Assembly: GCA_002169935.2 (NCBI GenBank)
Contig: NHHC02000015.1
Span: 1-6,210, forward strand
Origin: Candidatus Pelagibacter sp. TMED153
GTDB taxonomy: Bacteria; Pseudomonadota; Alphaproteobacteria; Pelagibacterales; Pelagibacteraceae
Reading direction: 5' to 3'
Length of the DNA: 6,210 nucleotides
In this document: positions 1 through 6,210 of the stretch, in pieces
Numbering within the stretch: the stretch's first letter is position 1
Layout: each line of letters starts with the position of its first letter
Program-made: the position numbers and the translations under genes
The notes under the pieces: model-generated
Database searches by the model: none
What the model was told of the DNA's origin: nothing
The model's input: only the letters and a program-made list of their open reading frames with translations

Positions 1-1224
1 TTCAATAACGGGATCAGGAAATTCCATTGGTTCTAGTAAAATTGGTTTATTTTCTTCACATAAAGTGTGGCCAGTAATAGTAAACTTGAGCCCAGCCAAT
101 GCAACAATATCTCCTGTCGTTGCTTCTTTGATATCCTCCCTACTATTAGCGTGCATCAATAACATTCTACCTACTCGCTCTGTTTTTTCTTTAGAGGAGT
201 TGTATACAGAAGTACCTGCTTTAATGGTTCCGGAATAAATTCTAATAAATGTTAACGAGCCAACAAAAGGATCATTGGCAACTTTAAAAGCTAAAGCAGA
301 GAAAGGCTCATTATCAGCAAATTTCATCTCTAATTTATCTTCAGATCCAAGTTTTGTTGCCTCAATCTTTCCAATATCAAGGGGGCTAGGTAAATAATCT
401 ATAACTGCATCTAATAATGGTTGAACACCTTTATTTTTAAAAGCAGATCCAGTAGTTATTGGAACAAAACTAAATCCTAAAGTGCCTTTTCTAATACATT
501 TAATTAAATCTTTTTCAGAAGGTTCTTTGCCGTCTAAATAAGCTTCCATTAGTTTTTCATCTTCTTCAACAGCTGCTTCTACAAGTTCTTTTCTATATTT
601 TTCAGCTTTAGATTTTAAATCTTCAGGTATGTCAACAGTATCGAATTTTGCACCTAAATCTTCGTTTTGCCAAATAACAGCTTTCATTTTTACTAAATCT
701 ACTACACCTTTTAGGTCTGCCTCTGTGCCAACTGGTATCTGTAGAACTAATGGTTTGCATCCCAGTCTATCTTTTATCATGTCTACACATCTATAAAAAT
801 CTGCACCAGTTCTGTCTAATTTATTTATGAAACATATTCTTGGTACTTTATACTTATCAGCTTGTCTCCAAACAGTTTCAGATTGAGGCTCAACACCTGC
901 TACTCCATCGAAGACACAAACTGCTCCATCTAAAACTTTTAAAGATCTTTCTACTTCTATGGTAAAATCTACGTGTCCAGGTGTATCTATAATGTTAATT
1001 CTATGATCGTTCCAAAAACAGGTTGTAGCTGCAGATGTAATTGTAATTCCACGTTCTTGTTCTTGCTCCATCCAATCCATTGTTGCTGCACCATCATGAA
1101 CTTCACCTATTTTATGACTCTTACCTGTATAATATAAAATTCTTTCTGTGGTAGTAGTTTTACCAGCGTCTATATGCGCCATGATACCTATGTTTCTATA
1201 TTTATCTAAGGAATATTTAGCCAT
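1..1224 (-). CDS. fusA: Elongation factor G, N-terminal 408 residues (3' end outside window)
   Basis: EF-G is the cytoplasmic GTPase that drives ribosomal translocation and, with ribosome recycling factor, splits post-termination ribosomes. The reading frame opens at ATG (1224-1222) with [20 protein letters not shown] and stays open to the window edge. The GTPase motifs are all visible: G1 AHIDAGKT (residues 16-23), the switch I end [10 protein letters not shown] (58-67), G3 DTPGH (80-84), G4 NKLD (134-137) and G5 GSAFKN (259-264). A G' subdomain lies between G4 and G5. Domain II follows from about residue 290, with DPFVGSLTF and later [10 protein letters not shown]. Domains III to V, about 285 residues in a usual protein of about 690-700, lie beyond the window. 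The start is 6 bases after the rpsG stop, so it is almost certainly cotranscribed with rpsG and rpsL. There is no strong Shine-Dalgarno sequence; AAAATT precedes the ATG. The TypA and LepA paralogues are unlikely given the EF-G-type N-terminus and the rpsG neighbour. Confidence 0.97.
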   Translation of the reverse strand, partial: MAKYSLDKYRNIGIMAHIDAGKTTTTERILYYTGKSHKIGEVHDGAATMDWMEQEQERGITITSAATTCFWNDHRINIIDTPGHVDFTIEVERSLKVLDGAVCVFDGVAGVEPQSETVWRQADKYKVPRICFINKLDRTGADFYRCVDMIKDRLGCKPLVLQIPVGTEADLKGVVDLVKMKAVIWQNEDLGAKFDTVDIPEDLKSKAEKYRKELVEAAVEEDEKLMEAYLDGKEPSEKDLIKCIRKGTLGFSFVPITTGSAFKNKGVQPLLDAVIDYLPSPLDIGKIEATKLGSEDKLEMKFADNEPFSALAFKVANDPFVGSLTFIRIYSGTIKAGTSVYNSSKEKTERVGRMLLMHANSREDIKEATTGDIVALAGLKFTITGHTLCEENKPILLEPMEFPDPVIE

Positions 1225-1230
1225 AATTTT
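1225..1230 (-). promoter_or_regulatory. rpsG-fusA junction: 6-base AU-only gap before the EF-G start
   Basis: The coding strand reads TAA AAAATT ATG across the rpsG stop and fusA start. Only a weak purine string (AGATGG) in the last rpsG codons could serve as a Shine-Dalgarno element. Translational coupling to rpsG is likely because of the spacing, but this is inferred. Confidence 0.45.
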
Positions 1231-1704
1231 TTACCATCTAAAGTGCGCAAAAGCTTTATTTGCTTCTGCCATTTTATGAGTATCTTCTCTTTTTTTAATT
1301 GCTGAACCTTTGTTTTGTGATGCATCTAAAATTTCAGCATATAATTTGTCAGCCATTGTTTTATTTTTTCTTTTTCTAGTTGCTTCCATTAACCACCTCA
1401 AAGCTAAAGCTTGAGCTCTTTTTGATTTTACTTCAACGGGCACTTGATAAGTTGCCCCTCCTACTCTTCTAGATCTACATTCTAAATTAGGTTTAACGTT
1501 ACTAATTGCTGTATTAAAAACTTTTAAAGGATCATCATTGTTATTTTTTGATTTAATTTTGTCGAGAGCATCATATAAAATTTTTTCTGCGGTAGATCTT
1601 TTTCCATCGTACATAATAGAATTTATAAATTTAGAAACTATTTCAGAACGAAATTTTGGATCTGGATAAACTTTTCTAACAGGAGCTTTTCTTTTTCTAG
1701 ACAT
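1231..1704 (-). CDS. rpsG: 30S ribosomal protein S7
   Basis: S7 is a primary binder of the 3' major domain of 16S rRNA. It nucleates assembly of the 30S head and lies near the E site and the mRNA exit. The 157-residue product is complete and of normal family length. It has the typical basic N-terminus ([18 protein letters not shown], 1-18), [10 protein letters not shown] (33-42), the rRNA-binding beta-hairpin region [15 protein letters not shown] (78-92), and the conserved C-terminal helix ending [12 protein letters not shown] (146-157). The start is 9 bases after the rpsL stop and the TAA stop is 6 bases before the fusA start, so it is the middle gene of a tight rpsL-rpsG-fusA unit. In E. 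coli, S7 represses its own operon by binding the rpsL-rpsG gap of about 100 bases. Here that gap is far too short to hold such a site. Confidence 0.98.
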   Translation of the reverse strand: MSRKRKAPVRKVYPDPKFRSEIVSKFINSIMYDGKRSTAEKILYDALDKIKSKNNNDDPLKVFNTAISNVKPNLECRSRRVGGATYQVPVEVKSKRAQALALRWLMEATRKRKNKTMADKLYAEILDASQNKGSAIKKREDTHKMAEANKAFAHFRW

Positions 1705-1713
1705 AATATTTTA
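1705..1713 (-). promoter_or_regulatory. rpsL-rpsG junction: AU-only translation start region without Shine-Dalgarno
   Basis: The 9-base gap reads TAAAATATT on the coding strand, directly after the rpsL TAA, and its first three bases form a second in-frame stop. There is no GGAG-like element here or in the last codons of rpsL. The related AU-rich strings before rpsL (CAAAATATTATT) and fusA (AAAATT) suggest that ribosomes start on unstructured AU-rich RNA, possibly by re-initiation after the upstream stop. That mechanism is inference. Confidence 0.5.
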
Positions 1714-2085
1714 TTATTTAGGCTTCTTTGCCCCGTATAAGGATCTTCTCTGTTTACGATTTGTTACACCTTGTGTATCTAAGTTACCTCTTAAAATATG
1801 GTATCTAACACCTGGTAAGTCCTTAACTCTTCCTCCTCTTAATAAGACTACAGAGTGTTCTTGTAAATTATGTCCTTCACCTGGAATATAGGCTGTAACT
1901 TCGAAACCATTAGAAAGTCTAACTCTTGCTACTTTTCTTAATGCTGAATTGGGTTTTTTAGGAGTTGTTGTATATACTTTAACACAAACCCCACGTTTTA
2001 AAGGTTGTCTCTCCAAAGCTGGAACTTTGTTTCGAACAATCGGTTTAATTCTCCCTTTTTTAATCAATTGATTAATTGTTGGCAT
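1714..2085 (-). CDS. rpsL: 30S ribosomal protein S12
   Basis: S12 sits at the decoding centre of the 30S subunit, where it helps monitor codon-anticodon pairing, and it is the classical target of streptomycin-resistance mutations. The 123-residue protein is complete and of normal length (E. coli 124). It starts [12 protein letters not shown] and contains [19 protein letters not shown] (39-57), [20 protein letters not shown] (69-88) and DLPGVRYH (89-96), then a basic tail ending GAKKPK. Lysines 43 and 88 and proline 91 (E. coli K42, K87 and P90 without the initiator Met) are the wild-type, streptomycin-sensitive residues. Aspartate 89 is the equivalent of the residue that RimO methylthiolates in E. 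coli. The gene ends in tandem TAA TAA (1716-1711). It is the first gene after the 153-base noncoding gap following rpoC and is probably expressed from promoters in that gap as well as by readthrough from rpoC. No Shine-Dalgarno sequence precedes the ATG. Confidence 0.98.
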   Translation of the reverse strand: MPTINQLIKKGRIKPIVRNKVPALERQPLKRGVCVKVYTTTPKKPNSALRKVARVRLSNGFEVTAYIPGEGHNLQEHSVVLLRGGRVKDLPGVRYHILRGNLDTQGVTNRKQRRSLYGAKKPK

Positions 2086-2100
2086 AATAATATTTTGAAA

Positions 2101-2169
2101 TTAGAGTAAGAATAACCTGATTGAGGTTTTTAGTTAGTGTTTAAGGTTATAAAGTACCTTACTTCTAAC
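2101..2169 (-). promoter_or_regulatory. Structured 5' leader of rpsL: candidate cis-regulatory RNA hairpin
   Basis: In the RNA, TTAG (2168-2165), a single bulged A (2164) and AGTAAG (2163-2158) pair with CTTACT (2110-2105) and CTAA (2104-2101), giving ten Watson-Crick pairs. Two G-U wobbles, 2169 with 2100 and 2157 with 2111, can extend this stem. After a six-base bulge on the 5' side only (2156-2151), ATAACCT (2150-2144) pairs perfectly with AGGTTAT (2118-2112), closing an A-rich 25-base apical loop. The outer stem ends 15 bases before the rpsL ATG, inside the footprint of an initiating 30S subunit. The position, between a promoter candidate and the first ribosomal protein gene, fits an autoregulatory leader bound by S12 or S7. 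Ribosomal protein leaders upstream of rpsL are known in other proteobacteria, but I cannot say this one matches any of them. The pairing is seen directly; the function is inferred. Confidence 0.55.
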
Positions 2170-2175
2170 ATTCAA
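2146..2175 (-). promoter_or_regulatory. Second candidate promoter inside the rpsL leader
   Basis: TTGAAT (2175-2170, four of six) and TATAAC (2151-2146, five of six) are spaced by 18 bases. The RNA would start near A2140 or A2138 and would lack the 5' halves of both leader helices, so transcripts from here would escape any control acting through that fold. This may be a chance match in AT-rich sequence. Confidence 0.3.
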
Positions 2176-2185
2176 AATGTGCCGT

Positions 2186-2213
2186 AAATTAACATCGAAA
2201 CGACAAAAGTCAA
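2186..2213 (-). promoter_or_regulatory. Candidate sigma-70 promoter for rpsL-rpsG-fusA (upstream copy)
   Basis: A -35 element TTGACT (2213-2208, five of six consensus bases) is followed after 16 bases by TAATTT (2191-2186). The -10 is weak alone, but TG at 2194-2193 gives an extended -10 form (TGnTAATTT). An AT-rich stretch lies just upstream of the -35. The predicted RNA start would be near A2180 or A2178, giving a leader of about 93-95 bases that contains the whole hairpin. AT-rich DNA produces many chance promoter matches, so confidence is moderate. Confidence 0.45.
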
Positions 2214-2238
2214 TATTTATTGGTTATTTTCTCTTGAT

Positions 2239-5200
2239 TTAAGCTGATTGCTCAGGTGCTACTGGTGCGACTTCTAGCTCTTGTTTTTTAAGCTCTTCTA
2301 ATCTTGCCTTGTCTTGTTCTTTAGCCTGCTTATCCCAATCTATTTTTGTTAAGCCAGTCCCAGCCGGAACTAATCTACCGACAATTACATTTTCTTTTAA
2401 ACCTTCTAATGTATCAATTTTACCTTTTATTGATGCGTCAGTTAGAACTCTAGTGGTTTCTTGAAATGACGCAGCAGATATGAATGAATTGGTTTGTAAT
2501 GATGCTTTAGTTATACCTAACAGAACTCTTTCAAAAACAGCTGGTTTTTTCTTTTCTTCTCTTAATTTATCGTTAATTTCGTTTATATCAAGTAGATCTA
2601 TAACTTCACCTGAAAGCAGTTCTGATTCTCCAGGATCTTTAATTTCGACTCTTTTTAACATTTGTCTTACTATCGTCTCTATATGTTTGTCGTTTATTAC
2701 AACGCCTTGTAACCTGTAAACTTCTTGAACTTCCGTTACGAAATATTCTGTTAATTTTTCAACTCCTAAAACTCTTAAAATATCATGTGGCAACGGTGCT
2801 CCATCAAGTAAATATTCACCTTTTTTAATTTTTTCACCCTGGTTGAAATTAACATGTTTTCCTTTTGGAATTAAATAATTTGAAGTTTCACCGCTAGCTG
2901 AAACAATAGAAATTTTTTGTTTTCCTCTAATTTCTTTACCAAATTCTATAACACCATCATTTTCTGCTATTATAGCGCTGTCTTTTGGTTTTCGTGCCTC
3001 AAAAAGTTCGGCTACTCTTGGTAGTCCTCCTGTAATATCTTTTGTTTTAGAAGTTTCTTTAGGCAATCTAGCTAGAACATCTCCTGCAGATATTTTTTGA
3101 CCATCTTTAACTGATAGAATTGTATCTGGTACTAAATAATATCTTGCTTCGTTACCATCTGCTTTTTTAATAATTCCTCCTTTTTCGTCTCTAAGAGTTA
3201 TACGAGGTTTTAATTCAGAATTTTTGGACAATGTTTTCCAGTCGGTAACGGACTTAGACGACAAGCCAGTAGCATCGTCTAAAGTCTCAGTTAAAGAAAT
3301 ACCTTCAGTTAAATCCATATAATTAACAATTCCACTTGTTTCAGCAATAACTGGTAAAGTATAAGGATCCCATTCAGCAATTTTTTTATCTTTATTTATC
3401 ATTTCTCCATCTTTGAAAAATAATTTCGAACCATAATTAACTTTGTATATTGCTAACTGTCTTCCACTTTCATCTTCAATACTTAATTGAGTATTTCGAC
3501 CCATAACAATTATATTTTTCTTGGAGTCTTCAATTAAATTTTTATTAATTATATTTAATTTTCCTTTAGTTTGAGAAATTATTTGAGATTCTTCTTTAAT
3601 TTGTGCTGTTCCTCCAACGTGAAAGGTTCTCATAGTTAGCTGTGTACCTGGTTCTCCAATAGATTGTGCCGCAATCATTCCAACTGCTTCACCAATACTA
3701 ACTAATTTTCCTCTAGCTAGATCTCTTCCATAGCAAATTTGACACACACCTTTAGTGGATGCACAAGTTATAACTGAATAAACATTTACAGATTTAACTC
3801 CAGCTAAATCAATTTTTTCACAATCGAACTCGTCAATAAGCTTATTTTTTTTGATAATAACTTCACCAGTTACAGGATTCTTAATATCTTCTGCAATTAC
3901 TCTTCCTAAAACTCTTTCGGATAAACTTACTAAAATATTTCCACCTTCAATAATTTCCGAAATTGTTACTGATGATCTTTTCTTAGGATCACATTCTGCT
4001 TTTGTAACTTGTACATCTTGAGCCACATCACATAGTCTCCTAGTTAAATAACCTGAGTTTGCTGTTTTTAAAGCAGTATCTGCTAATCCTTTTCGAGCAC
4101 CGTGAGTAGAATTGAAATATTCTAATACTGACAATCCTTCTTTAAAATTTGAAATTATTGGTGTCTCGATAATCTCCCCTGAAGGTTTGGCTATAAGTCC
4201 TCTCATTCCAGCTAATTGTTTCATCTGTGCTTGTGAACCTCTTGCACCTGAATCAGCCATCATATAAACAGAATTTGTTTCTATTCTATCGTTGTCATAA
4301 ATTTTTTCTGCTGACGAAATCTCTTTCATCATTTCGTTTGCAACTGTGTCAGTGCACTTAGACCATATATCAACAACTTTATTATATTTTTCTCCTCTTG
4401 TAATTAATCCATCAGAGTATTGTTTTTCATACTCTTCAATTTGTTTTTTAGTATTACTTATTAAATTTTCTTTTGTTTTTGGAATTAATAAATCGTCTTT
4501 ACCAAATGAAATACCAGCTTTAAATGCATGTTTAAATCCTAGTGTTTTTATTTTATCACAAAAAATAACAGTTTCTTTCTGTCCGCAATATCTAAAAATA
4601 GTATCAATAACTTCTGAAACATTTTTCTTAGTAAGTAGTCTATTTATTAAACTAAATTTAATATTGTGATTAATAGGTAATGTATTTGCTAATAAAAACC
4701 TTCCTGCAGTACTAGTATACTTTTCGAGTATTGATGATCCATTTTTATCCACTGTTTTAAAAATTGATATTATTTTTGAATGTAAGCTAATTGATTTATT
4801 CTCTAAAGCTTGTTCTATTTCGTCTAAACCAGAAAAAATTCCTTTTGGTTTTTTATCATTTTCCTCAGCTTGCGATAAATAATATATACCTAGAACTATA
4901 TCCTGACTCGGTACAATAATTGGTTTTCCATTAGAAGGACTCAAAATATTATTGGTAGACATCATTAAAACTCTAGCTTCTAATTGTGCTTCTAAACTCA
5001 ATGGAATATGAACAGCCATCTGATCTCCATCAAAATCAGCATTAAAAGCGGCACAAACTAAAGGATGTAGTTCTATAGCATTACCTTCAATAAGTTTTGC
5101 TTCAAAAGCTTGAACTCCAAGTCTGTGTAATGTTGGAGCTCTATTTAATAAAATAGGATGTTCTCTAATTATATGTTCTAACGAATCCCAAACTTCACTT

Positions 5201-6210
5201 TTTTCTTTTTCTACCAATCTTTTTGCCTGCTTAATTGTTGTAGCTAATCCTAGTTTATCTAACCTTGCATATAAAAAAGGTTTAAATAGTTCTAAGGCCA
5301 TTTTTTTTGGCAAACCACACTGATGAAGTTTTAATTCTGGACCTACTACAATTACTGACCTTCCAGAGTAATCAACTCTTTTTCCTAATAAGTTTTGTCT
5401 AAATCTTCCTTGTTTACCTTTAAGCATTTCAGCTAGAGACTTAAGAGGTCTTTTTCCTGTTCCAGTTATTACTCTTCCTCTTCTTCCATTGTCGAATAAT
5501 GCATCAACTGACTCTTGTAACATTCTTTTTTCATTTCTTACGATAATGTCAGGTGCTTTGAGATCTAGTAATCTTTTCAAACGATTATTTCTATTGATAA
5601 CTCTCCTATATAAATCATTTAAATCTGATGTAGCAAATCTACCTCCGTCTAGAGGCACAAGCGGTCTTAACTCTGGTGGTATAACTGGAACAGAAGTCAA
5701 AATCATCCATTCTGGTTTATTTCCAGATGATATAAATGACTCAATCAGCTTCAATCTTTTTATAGTTCTTTCTTCTGTAACTTTAGACTTAATTTCAGAT
5801 AATGAATCTCTTAGTTTTTTTTGTTCTTTTTTAAGATCTAAATTAACTAAAATCTCTCTTACAGCTTCTGCTCCTATACCGGCACTAAATGATTCTTCTC
5901 CAAATTCATCTTGAGCTTTTTGTAAAGACTCTTCAGATAAAAGTTGATTTGGTTTAAGATTTGTTGTTCCTGGTTCTATAACAATAAAACTTTCAAAATA
6001 TAAAACTTTTTCTACCTCTTTAAGCTTCATGTCTATAGCAAGAGAAATTCGGCTAGGTAATGATTTTAAAAACCAGATATGCGCAACTGGACAGGCAAGA
6101 TCTATATGACCCATTCTTTCTCTTCTTACATTAGATTTAGTTACCTCTACACCGCATTTTTCACATATTATACCTCTAAACTTCATACGTTTATATTTTC
6201 CACATAAACA
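2239..6210 (-). CDS. rpoC: DNA-directed RNA polymerase subunit beta' (5' end outside window)
   Basis: Beta' forms one half of the RNA polymerase cleft and holds the catalytic magnesium. There are 1323 visible residues; about 69 N-terminal ones are missing, giving about 1392 in total against 1407 in E. coli. The frame runs to the window edge, so the ATG at 6186 (MKFRG) is an internal methionine: CLCGKYKR precedes it in frame. Numbering from the first visible codon, zinc-site cysteines are C1, C3, C16 and C19. The catalytic motif NADFDGDQM has its aspartates at 392, 394 and 396. The bridge helix is near 700-732 (starting HGARKGLAD). The second zinc site is C740, C816, C823 and C826. The trigger loop first half [16 protein letters not shown] starts at 852, and its second half [13 protein letters not shown] starts at 1060. 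The roughly 190-residue insert between them is the SI3-type domain typical of proteobacteria. The protein ends in a charged tail after GRLVPAGTG. The gene looks intact, and rpoB is expected just upstream. Confidence 0.98.
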   Translation of the reverse strand, partial: CLCGKYKRMKFRGIICEKCGVEVTKSNVRRERMGHIDLACPVAHIWFLKSLPSRISLAIDMKLKEVEKVLYFESFIVIEPGTTNLKPNQLLSEESLQKAQDEFGEESFSAGIGAEAVREILVNLDLKKEQKKLRDSLSEIKSKVTEERTIKRLKLIESFISSGNKPEWMILTSVPVIPPELRPLVPLDGGRFATSDLNDLYRRVINRNNRLKRLLDLKAPDIIVRNEKRMLQESVDALFDNGRRGRVITGTGKRPLKSLAEMLKGKQGRFRQNLLGKRVDYSGRSVIVVGPELKLHQCGLPKKMALELFKPFLYARLDKLGLATTIKQAKRLVEKEKSEVWDSLEHIIREHPILLNRAPTLHRLGVQAFEAKLIEGNAIELHPLVCAAFNADFDGDQMAVHIPLSLEAQLEARVLMMSTNNILSPSNGKPIIVPSQDIVLGIYYLSQAEENDKKPKGIFSGLDEIEQALENKSISLHSKIISIFKTVDKNGSSILEKYTSTAGRFLLANTLPINHNIKFSLINRLLTKKNVSEVIDTIFRYCGQKETVIFCDKIKTLGFKHAFKAGISFGKDDLLIPKTKENLISNTKKQIEEYEKQYSDGLITRGEKYNKVVDIWSKCTDTVANEMMKEISSAEKIYDNDRIETNSVYMMADSGARGSQAQMKQLAGMRGLIAKPSGEIIETPIISNFKEGLSVLEYFNSTHGARKGLADTALKTANSGYLTRRLCDVAQDVQVTKAECDPKKRSSVTISEIIEGGNILVSLSERVLGRVIAEDIKNPVTGEVIIKKNKLIDEFDCEKIDLAGVKSVNVYSVITCASTKGVCQICYGRDLARGKLVSIGEAVGMIAAQSIGEPGTQLTMRTFHVGGTAQIKEESQIISQTKGKLNIINKNLIEDSKKNIIVMGRNTQLSIEDESGRQLAIYKVNYGSKLFFKDGEMINKDKKIAEWDPYTLPVIAETSGIVNYMDLTEGISLTETLDDATGLSSKSVTDWKTLSKNSELKPRITLRDEKGGIIKKADGNEARYYLVPDTILSVKDGQKISAGDVLARLPKETSKTKDITGGLPRVAELFEARKPKDSAIIAENDGVIEFGKEIRGKQKISIVSASGETSNYLIPKGKHVNFNQGEKIKKGEYLLDGAPLPHDILRVLGVEKLTEYFVTEVQEVYRLQGVVINDKHIETIVRQMLKRVEIKDPGESELLSGEVIDLLDINEINDKLREEKKKPAVFERVLLGITKASLQTNSFISAASFQETTRVLTDASIKGKIDTLEGLKENVIVGRLVPAGTGLTKIDWDKQAKEQDKARLEELKKQELEVAPVAPEQSA

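Larger units (their letters stand above)
2086..2238 (-). other. Noncoding gap between rpoC and rpsL
   Basis: This 153-base stretch has no credible open reading frame. It holds both promoter candidates and the folded leader. After the rpoC stop there is no GC-rich hairpin followed by a run of T, so no intrinsic terminator for rpoC is visible, and readthrough from rpoC into rpsL is plausible. Confidence 0.7.

Noticed and set aside
1714..2085. Possible streptomycin-resistance form of S12
   Set aside because: K43, K88 and P91 are all the usual wild-type residues, so nothing points to resistance.
2114..2128. Hairpin AACCT-CAATC-AGGTT as an intrinsic terminator
   Set aside because: The stem is only 5 bp and is followed by ATTCTTACTC rather than a T run. 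It is better seen as an alternative pairing within the leader.
2211..2222. Small palindrome CAATA-AA-TATTG overlapping the -35 element, as an operator or terminator
   Set aside because: The arms are five A/T-rich bases with a two-base spacer, which is expected by chance in such AT-rich DNA, and there is no T run after it.
2480..2719. Plus-strand open frame of 79 codons
   Set aside because: It lies fully antisense to the conserved C-terminal part of rpoC, has no recognisable protein features, and is a composition shadow of that gene.
4346..4669. Plus-strand open frame of 107 codons
   Set aside because: It is antisense to rpoC. The hydrophobic, Ser/Phe/Leu-rich product is typical of the complement of Lys/Glu/Asn-rich coding sequence.
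5489..5914. Plus-strand open frame of 141 codons
   Set aside because: It is antisense to the highly conserved beta' region containing [15 protein letters not shown]. No family resemblance is seen and no separate start signal is convincing.
2239..6186. rpoC as a complete 1315-residue gene starting at the ATG at 6186-6184
   Set aside because: The frame continues upstream to the window edge with CLCGKYKR, which matches the conserved first half of the beta' zinc-binding site. The methionine is therefore internal and the gene is 5' partial.

Overview
The window is a piece of the core transcription and translation gene cluster of an AT-rich bacterium. All genes lie on the minus strand. Read in transcription order, from right to left, they are rpoC (5' end outside the window), a 153-base gap holding promoter candidates and a structured leader, rpsL, rpsG and fusA (3' end outside the window). 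Base composition looks roughly one third G+C by eye, and all three visible stop codons are TAA. The ribosomal genes are packed with gaps of 6 to 9 bases and have no clear Shine-Dalgarno sequences. The proteins are proteobacterial in type, including a beta' subunit with a large insertion in the trigger loop. Together with the direct rpoC-rpsL-rpsG-fusA linkage, this suggests a streamlined marine alphaproteobacterium of the SAR11/Pelagibacterales kind. That assignment is inference, since no search was possible.

Layout by coordinate: 1-1224 is the N-terminal 408 codons of elongation factor G (GTPase domain and domain II). 1231-1704 is complete ribosomal protein S7 and 1714-2085 is complete S12. 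2086-2238 is the only sizeable noncoding stretch, and 2239-6210 is the beta' subunit of RNA polymerase, lacking only about its first 69 residues. The window edge falls exactly on the first cysteine of the beta' zinc-binding domain.

The genes work together in gene expression. Beta' carries the catalytic magnesium site of RNA polymerase. S12 and S7 are 30S subunit proteins at the decoding centre and in the head, and EF-G drives translocation. The coding regions look intact and ordinary, with no mobile element, CRISPR array, tRNA or broken gene.

The one part that deserves attention is the rpoC-rpsL gap. It contains two promoter candidates, and its RNA can fold into a long stem with a bulged A and a second stacked helix ending 15 bases before the S12 start codon. 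A competing pair of hairpins uses the same bases. Because the rpsL-rpsG gap is too short to hold the S7 feedback site known from E. coli, this leader is the natural candidate for autoregulation of the rpsL-rpsG-fusA unit.
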